From NCBI RefSeq assembly GCF_001425605.1, contig NZ_LMRG01000012.1, forward strand, positions 330,893 to 394,892: 64,000 nt of DNA. The letters run 5' to 3'. This stretch comes from Rhizobium sp. Leaf453 (lineage in GTDB: Bacteria > Pseudomonadota > Alphaproteobacteria > Rhizobiales > Rhizobiaceae). Positions 56,417 through 64,000 of this stretch are shown piece by piece. The notes beneath the pieces are model-generated. The model searched no databases, was not told where the DNA came from, and was given only the letters and a program-made list of their open reading frames with translations. A program made the position numbers and the translations under genes. Position 1 is the stretch's first letter. Each line of letters opens with the position of its first letter.

Positions 56417-57619
56417 ATGGTGATCCGTCCTTCTTCCTCGCTGCGCCGATTCCGGCTGTTTTTGCTCTGCGCTGCCGTGTTTGCGGCGCCGGCCGGCCTT
56501 CACGCGCAGACGGGGCTGCCTGGCGTGGATGAACCGGTGCCGGTTGCGACCGGCGATCAGCCGGCGGCGGAACAAGGCGCAGTCGATGAAGGTGCAACAG
56601 CCAAGCGCGGGCGGATCACGCCGTTCAACGGTGCGGCCATGCCGGAGGGTGAGATTCCGAAGCTGCAGACGCCCGAGGATGCCAAGAAGGCGGACGAACA
56701 GGCTCAGCAGCCCTCAAACGGCGTCAGTGTGCTGGAGCGCATGGGCGCAGCCTTGCCGGCCCTGCCGCAGGAAAAACCCTTTACCGGCAAGGCCGACGAT
56801 GCCTATGGCGCGTTCCAGCGCGGCTATTACCTGACGGCGATGGAACTGGCTCTGCCGCGCGCGCAGTTGGGCGATGCGGCGGCCCAGACGCTGGTTGCCG
56901 AGATTTTCTCGCAAGGACTCGGTGTCGCCCGCAACACCAAGGATGCGGCTTTCTGGTATGGTCAGGCAGCCAATGCCGGTGATCCCGGCGCCATGTTCAA
57001 ATACGCGCTAATGCTGATGGAAGGTCGCGATGTTCCCCGCGACAAGAAGCGATCCGAAGAACTGATGAAGAAAGCCGCCGATCTCGGCAATTCCTCGGCG
57101 CAGTTCAACTACGGCCAGTTGCTTGTCGCTGATATGCCCGGTGAAAAGGGTCTGAAGGCGGCCTTGCCCTATTATGAGAAGTCGGCCGAGCAGGGCATCG
57201 CGGATGCGCAATATGCGGTGGCGCAGATTTATCTGAACGTCGACGGGATCGACGAGAACAAGCGTTCTATGGCCCGCAACTGGCTTATGCGCGCGGCGAA
57301 GGCCGGGTTCGACACGGCGCAGCTCGATCTGGCGATATGGATGGTCGATGGCATCGGCGGCGAGCGCAATCTTGAAGAAGGTTTCAAGTGGATGTTGCGC
57401 GCGGCGCGCGGCGGCAATGTCGTTGCCCAGAACAAGCTGTCGCATCTCTATATCAATGCCATCGGCACCCGGCCGGATCCGGTGGAGGCCGCCAAGTGGT
57501 ATGTCCTGTCGCGCCGGGCAGGCTTGAAGGACCTTGCGCTTGAGGATTTCTATCTCGGTCTCAACGACGAACAGCAGAAAGCCGCATTGAGCGCTGCCAA
57601 CAAATACCGCTCATCGTAA
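56417..57619 (+). CDS. Sel1-repeat periplasmic protein
   Basis: The 400-residue protein has a signal peptide (RLFLLCAAVFAAPAGLHA), a Pro/Ala/Glu-rich N-terminal segment to about residue 100, and at least six Sel1-type repeats from about 140 (LGDAAAQTLVAEIFSQGLGV, AGDPGAMFKYALMLMEGRDV and so on). It may be a periplasmic adaptor, as ExoR is in rhizobia, but it is longer and I do not claim it is ExoR. It begins 9 bp after the thiE-like stop. Confidence 0.85.
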   Translation: MVIRPSSSLRRFRLFLLCAAVFAAPAGLHAQTGLPGVDEPVPVATGDQPAAEQGAVDEGATAKRGRITPFNGAAMPEGEIPKLQTPEDAKKADEQAQQPSNGVSVLERMGAALPALPQEKPFTGKADDAYGAFQRGYYLTAMELALPRAQLGDAAAQTLVAEIFSQGLGVARNTKDAAFWYGQAANAGDPGAMFKYALMLMEGRDVPRDKKRSEELMKKAADLGNSSAQFNYGQLLVADMPGEKGLKAALPYYEKSAEQGIADAQYAVAQIYLNVDGIDENKRSMARNWLMRAAKAGFDTAQLDLAIWMVDGIGGERNLEEGFKWMLRAARGGNVVAQNKLSHLYINAIGTRPDPVEAAKWYVLSRRAGLKDLALEDFYLGLNDEQQKAALSAANKYRSS

Positions 57620-57723
57620 CACTGTTTTCTCGCAAGACTTGAACTTTCGGGGCTTTTGTGGTCTTGAAGCGCCGGATTGACTGGCCGTTGAGGCCATACG
57701 GAATTCTGTAGGGTCTGCTCCCC

Positions 57724-58287
57724 ATGAAAATCAATGGCAATGAAATTCGCCCCGGCAGCGTGGTGGAACACAATGGCGGTCTCTGGGCTGCGGTGAAATG
57801 CAATACGGTGAAGCCGGGCAAGGGCGGCGCCTTCAATCAGGTCGAACTCAAGAATCTGATCGATGGCACCAAGCTCAACGAGCGATTTCGCTCGTCGGAG
57901 ACTGTCGAACTCGTCAGCCTCGAAATGAAGGATTTCCAGTTTCTCTACGAGCAGGGCGACGCGCTGGTGTTCATGGACAATGAGAGCTATGAACAGCTGG
58001 AACTGCAGAAGGATTTCGTCGGCGACCGTGCCACCTTCCTGCAGGACGGCATGATGGTGACGGTCAAGCTCTATGACGACAAGCCGATCGGCATCTCGCT
58101 GCCCGATCAGGTGGTGCTGACGATCGAGCAGGCCGATCCGGTGGTGAGGGGGCAGACGGCAGCGTCATCCTACAAGCCGGCGATCCTGGAAAACGGTGTG
58201 CGCGTCATGGTTCCGCCTTTCATCGAGACCGGCGAGCGCATTCTGGTCGATACCAATGAAATCGTCTATCTCCGCCGCGCGGACTGA
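57724..58287 (+). CDS. efp: elongation factor P
   Basis: The 187-residue protein has the three EF-P domains. The modification loop VKPGKGGAF carries Lys33, which would be lysylated by EpmA if that enzyme is present. EF-P relieves ribosome stalls at polyproline. No modification genes are in the window. CTCCCC stands close to the ATG rather than a good ribosome site. Confidence 0.96.
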   Translation: MKINGNEIRPGSVVEHNGGLWAAVKCNTVKPGKGGAFNQVELKNLIDGTKLNERFRSSETVELVSLEMKDFQFLYEQGDALVFMDNESYEQLELQKDFVGDRATFLQDGMMVTVKLYDDKPIGISLPDQVVLTIEQADPVVRGQTAASSYKPAILENGVRVMVPPFIETGERILVDTNEIVYLRRAD

Positions 58288-58354
58288 TCCGCAGCGGCAC
58301 GTTTAAAATTCTCCGGTCGTTGATGCGGCCGGTTTCTGTTCGAAGGAAGCCACG

Positions 58355-59155
58355 ATGGCACGCTCAGCTCTTCTCAATGTCATGGTTCAGGCCGCGTTCA
58401 AGGCCGGAAAGTCCCTGGCGCGCGACTTCGGCGAAGTGCAGAATCTGCAGGTATCGCTGAAAGGCCCCGGCGACTATGTCTCGCAGGCTGATCGCAAGGC
58501 GGAAAAGCTGATCCGCGAGGAACTCCTGAAGGCTCGCCCGACCTATGGCTTCCTCGGTGAGGAAAGCGAAGAGATTATCGGCACCGACGGCGCACATCGC
58601 TGGATCGTCGATCCGCTGGATGGCACCACCAACTTCCTGCACGGCATTCCGCATTTTGCCATCTCGATCGCGCTCGAACGGCAGGGTGAAGTGGTTGCTT
58701 CTGTCGTCCTCAACCCGGCGACCGACGAGCTCTATACTGCCGAACGTGGCGGCGGCGCCTTCCTCAACGATCGCCGCCTGCGTGTTGCTGCCCGCAAGAG
58801 TCTGTCTGATGCCGTCATCGGCACAGGTACGCCGCATCTGGGCGCCGGCAATCACGGCACTTATCTGGTCGAGTTGCGCCACGTCATGGGCGAAGTCGCC
58901 GGCGTGCGCCGCATGGGCGCTGCGTCGCTCGATCTCGCCTATGTCGCGGCCGGTCGTTTCGATGGTTTCTGGGAGCGCGGCCTGATGCCGTGGGATCTCG
59001 CCGCAGGCATTCTCCTGATTCGCGAAGCCGGCGGCTGGGTCGCCGATATCGACGGCGGCAACAAGCCGATCGAGGACGGCACGATCGTTGCCGGCAACGA
59101 ATATATCCGCAAGGCCCTGCATGAGGTCCTGCACCGGCCGATTCCGGGCAAGTAA
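58355..59155 (+). CDS. suhB: inositol-1-monophosphatase
   Basis: The 266-residue protein has GEES, the metal site in IVDPLDGTTNF and the late MPWDLAAGILLIREAGG block of SuhB. It hydrolyses inositol-1-phosphate. It differs from the HisN paralogue at 900 by the DPLDGTTNFLHG wording. It lies 67 bp downstream of efp. Confidence 0.95.
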   Translation: MARSALLNVMVQAAFKAGKSLARDFGEVQNLQVSLKGPGDYVSQADRKAEKLIREELLKARPTYGFLGEESEEIIGTDGAHRWIVDPLDGTTNFLHGIPHFAISIALERQGEVVASVVLNPATDELYTAERGGGAFLNDRRLRVAARKSLSDAVIGTGTPHLGAGNHGTYLVELRHVMGEVAGVRRMGAASLDLAYVAAGRFDGFWERGLMPWDLAAGILLIREAGGWVADIDGGNKPIEDGTIVAGNEYIRKALHEVLHRPIPGK

Positions 59156-59305
59156 GCCCGGAAATGACTGAAACGGCGGCTATTGTGTGCAGTCGCCGCA
59201 GTCTGTTGTTTCCCCTTCAATTTGGCACAAAGTTCCTCTAGTCTCCGGACCATCATCGTCGCGCCCGCAGATGCGGGCGGGTTGCGGCCCTGGAAAACCG
59301 GAGAA

Positions 59306-60415
59306 ATGAGCCTCATGGCGAAATTGGAACTGTCGGGATGGGATGCCGGCGGAGAGTTGAACGAGGGGTATAATCCCAACAAGCTGACGAGCCCGATGGT
59401 CTTCTTCTGGATCATGGTGTTCTTCCTGATTATTGTCGGCTTTGTCGGCGCAATCCTGTTTCGCCAAGCGCACGCCGCCTTCATGAGCAATCCCGGCCTG
59501 AACGGGCTGATCCTCGGTGTGTTGCTGATCGGCATTCTTCTCGTTTTCAATCATGTGCTGGGGCTTCGGCCTGAAGTGCGTTGGTTCAATTCCTTCCGCG
59601 CTGCCGGAAGTGCTGAAAAGGTTGGTCGCGATCCGGTGCTTTTGGCGCCGATGCGCGCGCTGATTGGCCAGCGCCATTCGATGGCGATTTCAACCACGGC
59701 ATTGCGCTCCATTCTCGATTCGATCGCCACTCGTCTGGACGAGTCGCGCGACACGTCGCGATACCTGATCGGTCTTCTGGTCTTCCTAGGCTTGCTCGGT
59801 ACGTTCTGGGGTCTGCTCGGTACGATCGGATCGATCAACACTGTCATCCAATCGCTCGATGCCGGAACGGGAAGCACGCAGGATGTGCTGGCGGCCCTGA
59901 AAACCGGCCTTTCCGCGCCGCTGACCGGCATGGGAACAGCCTTCTCCACCTCGCTTTTTGGCCTGTCCGGCTCCCTCATTCTCGGTTTTCTCGATCTGCA
60001 GGCCGGCCGCGCGCAGAACCGGTTTTACACGGAGCTGGAAAATTGGCTGTCATCGGTCACCGATGTTAGTTCCGACCTCACGGTAACATCTTCCAGGCCC
60101 GGTACCGCGCCGGTTGATGAACTTCGTCAGCTGACGGAGCAACTCGCGCGGCTCAATCAGGATGGCGGCATGAGCCAGCGCACGACCGCAGCCATGGCAA
60201 GCCTGGCGGAAGGCATTCAGGGGCTGGTCAAGAACATGCGCGGCGAGCAACAGATGCTGCGTGATTGGATCGAGGCGCAGCAGGAAGAGGCGAAATCGAT
60301 GCGCAAGACGCTCGACAAGCTATCCGCCCGCATCGGCCACACCGATAAGGCGCCTGCGCACCCCGACCGTTCGCCGCCGAAGCTTGCCCGCTTCGAAGAC
60401 GCCGGGGGGGAATGA
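59306..60415 (+). CDS. MotA/TolQ/ExbB proton-channel-like protein
   Basis: The 369-residue protein has an N-terminal membrane segment (about 25-45), a second one (about 60-80), and a MotA/TolQ/ExbB channel core (about 160-240) with LIGLLVFLGLLGTFWGLLGTIG and SAPLTGMGTAFSTSLFGLSGS. The C-terminus is a cytosolic helix rich in Gln/Glu. It should be the stator channel of an envelope complex with the OmpA/MotB-like partner that follows after 3 bp. I start at 59306 with GGAGA upstream; ATG 59315 is also possible. Confidence 0.88.
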   Translation: MSLMAKLELSGWDAGGELNEGYNPNKLTSPMVFFWIMVFFLIIVGFVGAILFRQAHAAFMSNPGLNGLILGVLLIGILLVFNHVLGLRPEVRWFNSFRAAGSAEKVGRDPVLLAPMRALIGQRHSMAISTTALRSILDSIATRLDESRDTSRYLIGLLVFLGLLGTFWGLLGTIGSINTVIQSLDAGTGSTQDVLAALKTGLSAPLTGMGTAFSTSLFGLSGSLILGFLDLQAGRAQNRFYTELENWLSSVTDVSSDLTVTSSRPGTAPVDELRQLTEQLARLNQDGGMSQRTTAAMASLAEGIQGLVKNMRGEQQMLRDWIEAQQEEAKSMRKTLDKLSARIGHTDKAPAHPDRSPPKLARFEDAGGE

Positions 60416-60418
60416 TCG

Positions 60419-61450
60419 ATGGCACTTGCGCGCAAGGGCCGCAGCCAGAGGACCGTCGACTACTGGCCGGGCTTCGTCGATGCGCTGTCGACCCTGCTTC
60501 TGTCCATCATGTTCCTGCTCTCCGTGTTCGTGCTGGCGCAATTCCTGCTCAGCCGTGAAATCAGCGGCAAGGACGACGTGCTGAACCGGCTGAACAGCCA
60601 GATCAACGAATTGACGCAACTGCTGGCGCTGGAAAAAGGCGGCAAGCAGGATCTCGAGGATTCGCTGGCGAACCTTCAGGCCTCGCTGGCGACGTCGGAA
60701 GACGAGCGCTCCCGTCTGCAGGCGCTCTTGCAGCAGGGCGCCGGCAGTTCGGACAGTGCTAACCAGCAGATCGGTGACCTGACGGGCAAGCTGGATGCGG
60801 AAAAGCAGGCGAGCGCCCGCGCGATGAGCCAGATCGATCTGTTGAACCAGCAGATTGCCGCCCTGCGCAGCCAGATTGCCGCCATTGAAGGCGCTCTGCA
60901 GGCCTCCGAAGCCAAAGACGAGGCATCGCAGACGAAGATCGCCGATCTCGGCCGCCGCCTGAATGTGGCGCTGGCACAGCGCGTGCAGGAACTCAATCGC
61001 TACCGTTCAGACTTCTTCGGTCGCTTGCGCGAAATCCTTTCGGATCGTGAGAATATCCGCATCGTCGGCGACCGTTTCGTTTTCCAGTCGGAAGTTCTCT
61101 TTCCCTCCGGGGGAAACGAGCTGAACCCGGCGGGTCAGGAAGAAATGGCCAAGCTTGCCAATGCGCTGCTCGATCTCGCAAAAGAAATCCCGGCCGAGAT
61201 CAACTGGGTTCTCCGTGTCGATGGACATACCGACAATGTGCCGCTCTCCGGCACGGGTCGTTACGCCGATAACTGGGAGCTTTCTTCGGCCCGCGCGACC
61301 TCGGTGGTCAAATTCCTGATTTCGAAGGGCGTTCCGGCGGATCGTCTGGTGGCTGCCGGTTTTGGTGAGTTCCAGCCGATCGCCGAAGGCGACACGCCGG
61401 AGGCTCGTTCGCAAAACCGCCGCATCGAGCTGAAGCTGACGGAAAAATAG
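60419..61450 (+). CDS. OmpA/MotB-like peptidoglycan-binding partner protein
   Basis: The 343-residue protein has one N-terminal membrane segment (about 20-43) with Asp21 at its edge, where MotB carries its proton-binding Asp. A long coiled coil (about 48-185) and an OmpA domain follow (about 210-340; RVDGHTDNVPLSGTG, NWELSSARATSV, RSQNRRIEL). Coupled after 3 bp to the MotA-like gene, it would form an energised complex that grips peptidoglycan. It is not linked to flagellar, TonB, Tol or defense genes here. Confidence 0.9.
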   Translation: MALARKGRSQRTVDYWPGFVDALSTLLLSIMFLLSVFVLAQFLLSREISGKDDVLNRLNSQINELTQLLALEKGGKQDLEDSLANLQASLATSEDERSRLQALLQQGAGSSDSANQQIGDLTGKLDAEKQASARAMSQIDLLNQQIAALRSQIAAIEGALQASEAKDEASQTKIADLGRRLNVALAQRVQELNRYRSDFFGRLREILSDRENIRIVGDRFVFQSEVLFPSGGNELNPAGQEEMAKLANALLDLAKEIPAEINWVLRVDGHTDNVPLSGTGRYADNWELSSARATSVVKFLISKGVPADRLVAAGFGEFQPIAEGDTPEARSQNRRIELKLTEK

Positions 61451-61559
61451 CAGTCTTTTCCGGTGTTTGGTCATGCTGGACAAAATCCGGCTGACTTCAT
61501 CGTTGCCCTGACCTTTACGTGTTCGTAAGCTGTCCTCGGAAGCGGCTTTGGAGGGGCAT

Positions 61560-63203
61560 ATGGATTGCGATGTGCTGGTGATCGGCGCTGGGCTTGCCGG
61601 TCTCGTTGCGGCGGTGGAAGCCGCCGACCGAGGCCTGCGGGTTATCGTTCTCGATCAGGAAGGCGAGCAGAATCTCGGCGGACAGGCGTTCTGGTCGCTG
61701 GGTGGGCTGCTGTTCGTCGATAGTCCCGAGCAGCGGCGCATGCGCATCCGCGACACACTCGATCTGGCCCGTCAGGACTGGATGGGATCGGCACAGTTCG
61801 ACCGGCCGGAGGATTTCTGGCCGCGCCGCTGGGCGGAGGCCTATCTCGATTTTGCCGCCGGTGAAAAACGCAGTTGGCTGCATGCGCAGGGCATGCGCTG
61901 GTTTCCGGTCGTCGGCTGGGCTGAGCGGGGCGGCGGGCTCGCCGATGGTCATGGCAATTCCGTGCCGCGTTTCCATGTCACCTGGGGGACTGGGCCGGGT
62001 GTGCTGGCACCGTTCATTGCGCGCGCGAGGGCGGCGGAGGCGAGGGGACGCATTCGGTTCCGCTTTCGTCATCAGGTCGATGAACTGATGGTCAGCAATG
62101 GCGCGGTGATTGGCGCGCGCGGTTCGGTGCTGCGCAATGATGGCGTGTTGCGCGGTCAGCGCAGTTCGCGCGAGGTGGTCGATGAGTTCTGGTTCGAGGC
62201 CGGCGCCGTGGTCGTCTCTTCCGGCGGTATTGGCGGCAATCATGACATGGTCCGCCGGCAATGGCCGGTCGACCGCTTGGGGCCGGCGCCGGGGCGCATG
62301 ATCAGCGGCGTTCCACAGCATGTCGATGGCCGCATGATCGAGATCGCCGGTCATGCGCGCGGCTCGGTCATCAACAAGGACCGGATGTGGCACTACACCG
62401 AGGGCTTGAGGAATTTCGATCCGATCTGGCCGAACCATGGCATCCGCATCCTGCCGGGACCATCGTCCTTCTGGTGCGACGCCAATGGCAACCGGTTTGC
62501 AGCACCCGCGATGCCGGGCTTCGACACGCTGGGAACACTGAAGGCTATCGGCCGCAGCGGCGCCGATTACAGCTGGTTCATCCTGACAAAGGCCATCATC
62601 AAGAAGGAATTCGCGCTTTCGGGCTCGGAGCAGAATCCCGACCTGACCGGCAAGGACATCCCGCTGCTGCTCAGGCGGCTGGGCAAGAACCCGCCGGGAC
62701 CTGTCCAGGCCTTCATGGACAAGGGGGAGGATTTTGTCGTTCGCGACCGGCTGGAGGATCTGGTCGACGGCATGAACGCGCTGACCGGCGAGGGGCGCCT
62801 GTCGCTGGATCATCTGCGCCATCAAATCGAGGCGCGGGACCGCGAAATCGCCAACCCGTTCTCCAAGGATGCGCAGGTCACGGCCATTCGTGGCGCGCGC
62901 AACTATCTGGGTGACCGCCTGATGCGGACGGCGAAACCGCACCGGCTGCTCGATCCGAAGGCTGGGCCGCTGATCGCGGTGCGCCTCAATATCCTCACCC
63001 GCAAGACCCTCGGCGGACTGCAGACGGATCTCGACGGAAGGGTGCTGGAATTGTCCGGTGAACCGGTACCGGGTCTCTATGCGGCCGGCGAAGTCGCCGG
63101 ATTCGGCGGCGGCGGTATGCATGGCTATAACGCGCTGGAGGGGAGTTTTCTCGGCGGCTGCATTTTTTCGGGCCGGGTCGTCGGGCGCAGGGTAGGGGCT
63201 TGA
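61560..63203 (+). CDS. FAD-dependent oxidoreductase (FAD_binding_2, ketosteroid dehydrogenase/fumarate reductase-like)
   Basis: The 547-residue flavoprotein begins CDVLVIGAGLAGLVAAVEAA, the dinucleotide site. It has a FAD_binding_2 body and a C-terminal GLYAAGEVAGFGGGGMHGYNALEGSFLGGCIFSG that closes the FAD site. Such enzymes desaturate or reduce steroid-like or small dicarboxylic substrates; the substrate is unknown. I start at ATG 61560 behind GAGGGG; TTG 61548 is less likely. No signal is seen. Confidence 0.88.
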   Translation: MDCDVLVIGAGLAGLVAAVEAADRGLRVIVLDQEGEQNLGGQAFWSLGGLLFVDSPEQRRMRIRDTLDLARQDWMGSAQFDRPEDFWPRRWAEAYLDFAAGEKRSWLHAQGMRWFPVVGWAERGGGLADGHGNSVPRFHVTWGTGPGVLAPFIARARAAEARGRIRFRFRHQVDELMVSNGAVIGARGSVLRNDGVLRGQRSSREVVDEFWFEAGAVVVSSGGIGGNHDMVRRQWPVDRLGPAPGRMISGVPQHVDGRMIEIAGHARGSVINKDRMWHYTEGLRNFDPIWPNHGIRILPGPSSFWCDANGNRFAAPAMPGFDTLGTLKAIGRSGADYSWFILTKAIIKKEFALSGSEQNPDLTGKDIPLLLRRLGKNPPGPVQAFMDKGEDFVVRDRLEDLVDGMNALTGEGRLSLDHLRHQIEARDREIANPFSKDAQVTAIRGARNYLGDRLMRTAKPHRLLDPKAGPLIAVRLNILTRKTLGGLQTDLDGRVLELSGEPVPGLYAAGEVAGFGGGGMHGYNALEGSFLGGCIFSGRVVGRRVGA

Positions 63204-63315
63204 GCAAGCCCTGTGTTTCTTCACCATGAGGTAGGAAGCGAAACAGGTACTTTGCTTAAATCCGGCCCACTCTTTGGAGTGATGATGTTTAATCAGCTCA
63301 CTAGGTCAGCTGCAG

Positions 63316-63574
63316 TTAAGTCTTTGGTGGTCTTGATACCTTGATGCCAAACGATTTGGATTCACGGAGATCCGCTACATCACCTGCGACGATGTGGGCG
63401 TAGCGATGATTCGGTAGGGGATGCGGAACACGCATGAGAAAGGTGGTCCGCGCATACTGAATAAGGCGGCGGTCAGCCCCAGCACTCCCTGTCGATTTAC
63501 CCATGTAAACTGAAGCGATCTTTCCGGTTGAGTCCGTCTTAATCATTACCGATCCGATGTTCGGAATTGACGTA
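63316..63574 (-). pseudogene. TonB C-terminal-like gene cut by the IS element
   Basis: The minus-strand frame encodes IGSVMIKTDSTGKIASVYM, then STGSAGADRRLIQYARTTF and PHPLPNHRY, which fits the TonB C-terminal beta-sheet pattern (glycine, D/G turn, SSG-like, Pro-rich loop). In the intact DNA the frame continues to an ATG at 63609, but bases 63575-63609 belong to the IS end. The 5' coding part, with any membrane anchor, is therefore missing. The stop is at 63316. The gap from the dehydrogenase stop at 63203 holds nothing else. Confidence 0.6.
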
Positions 63575-64000
63575 TGAACTGCCCCCCATTTCGACCGGAC
63601 AGTCGGCATAAGCAGAAAGGCTCAAGCACAGGCTTGAGGACAGGCTTATGTCTAACGAGTATCGACACGTTGGGACAACCGAGCAGAAGCTGACGATCAT
63701 TGAGCAGAGTTTCGAACCAGGCGAGACGGTGTCTTCGACCGCTCGCCGCCATGGCGTTGCGCCCAATCTGCTTTATCGGTGGCGCAGGCTGTTGAGCGAG
63801 GGAGGTGCTGCAGCCGTGGATTCTGACGAGCCGGTTGTCGGCAATTCGGAAGTGAAGAAGCTGGAGGATCGCGTTCGCGAGCTGGAGCGCATGCTCGGCC
63901 GCAAGACGATGGAGGTCGAAATCCTCCGCGAAGCCCTTTCCAAAGCAGACTCAAAAAAACGGATATCGCGGCCGATCTTGTTGCCGAAGGACGGTTCGCC
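63575..64000 (+). mobile_element. IS3-family (IS2-group) insertion sequence, left part
   Basis: The left end begins TGAACTGCCCCCC, matching the terminal inverted repeats of IS2-group elements, which begin TGGACTG/TAGACTGGCCCCC. It carries the OrfA gene and continues past the window edge. The right inverted repeat and target duplication are not visible. Confidence 0.8.
63648..64000 (+). CDS. IS3-family transposase OrfA (IS2 InsC-like), partial
   Basis: The first 117 codons read MSNEYRHVGTTEQKLTIIEQ, then SFEPGETVSSTARRHGVAP and a leucine-zipper helix (KKLEDRVRELERMLGRKTME), closely following IS2 OrfA. It has a helix-turn-helix for binding the ends. An A7 slippery run in TCA AAA AAA CGG (63953-63959) near the end of OrfA is the expected place for a -1 frameshift into OrfB to make the OrfAB transposase. 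OrfB is beyond the window. Confidence 0.85.
   Translation, partial: MSNEYRHVGTTEQKLTIIEQSFEPGETVSSTARRHGVAPNLLYRWRRLLSEGGAAAVDSDEPVVGNSEVKKLEDRVRELERMLGRKTMEVEILREALSKADSKKRISRPILLPKDGS

Noticed and set aside
55649..56575. Upstream extension of the TSUP permease frame
   Set aside because: It lies opposite the ThiE-like gene and has no similarity to permeases; the membrane protein begins at 55648.
56417..57619. Assigning the Sel1 protein as ExoR
   Set aside because: Signal peptide and repeats fit, but it is about 130 residues longer and has a Pro-rich N-terminal region unlike ExoR.
59306..61450. Zorya defense system (ZorA/ZorB-like pair)
   Set aside because: The two proteins resemble ZorA and ZorB in fold, but no ZorC, ZorD helicase or ZorE nuclease follows; the next gene is an FAD dehydrogenase.

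Overview
This 64 kb window is chromosomal DNA of an alphaproteobacterium of the Rhizobiales, most likely the Rhizobium/Agrobacterium group. The evidence is high-GC coding sequence with typical rhizobial codon use, an Omp10-type lipoprotein, homospermidine synthase, a GapR/DUF2312 protein, DUF1244, DUF1036, DUF882 and DUF459 proteins, a ROSE-like heat-shock thermometer and a candidate suhB/MmgR-type small RNA. Most genes are housekeeping. I saw no rRNA, tRNA or CRISPR. The only clear mobile element enters at the right edge.

Layout. 0-5.5 kb: the end of an N-formylglutamate amidohydrolase gene, a probable minus-strand sRNA, hisN, a lysophospholipase-like hydrolase, a small heat-shock protein behind a ROSE-like leader, and a large alpha/beta-hydrolase/caspase fusion. 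5.6-14.7 kb: an SBF-like transporter, a threonine aldolase family enzyme, a long structured leader, then gltB-gltD (NADPH glutamate synthase). 14.7-27.2 kb: a divergent tetR/ridA pair sharing three operators, then envelope genes (SGNH/DUF459 protein, MltB-type transglycosylase, galU, a beta-barrel protein, qmcA-like/nfeD pair), hemH, a LysM-tailed 5'-nucleotidase and omp10.

27.3-35 kb: homospermidine synthase, a frameshifted small hydrolase gene and the homogentisate pathway (hppD, hmgA, fahA, maiA) with a MarR-type and an Lrp-type regulator. Together the four enzymes take 4-hydroxyphenylpyruvate to fumarate and acetoacetate. 35-44 kb: a PAS-GGEEF diguanylate cyclase, a YciI protein, pabC/pabB for folate precursor synthesis, oligoendopeptidase F, a sigma54-activator response regulator and a DUF882 protein behind a palindrome-rich leader. 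44-54 kb: msrB-msrA, gapR, DUF1244, a second N-formylglutamate amidohydrolase-family gene, DUF1036-pyk, an alpha/beta hydrolase, a TPR protein, rpmJ and DUF465-purE-purK.

54-64 kb: an ArsR regulator, a TSUP permease, then a same-strand run of a thiE-like gene, a Sel1-repeat protein, efp, suhB, a MotA/TolQ/ExbB-like channel protein, its OmpA/MotB-like partner and an FAD dehydrogenase. At the right edge the left end of an IS3-family (IS2-group) element has cut into a TonB C-terminal-like gene. The best leads for new biology are the caspase-hydrolase fusion, the candidate sRNA, the structured leaders before gltB and the DUF882 gene, the triple TetR operator, the homopolymer frameshift in the small hydrolase gene and the IS-truncated TonB-like gene.
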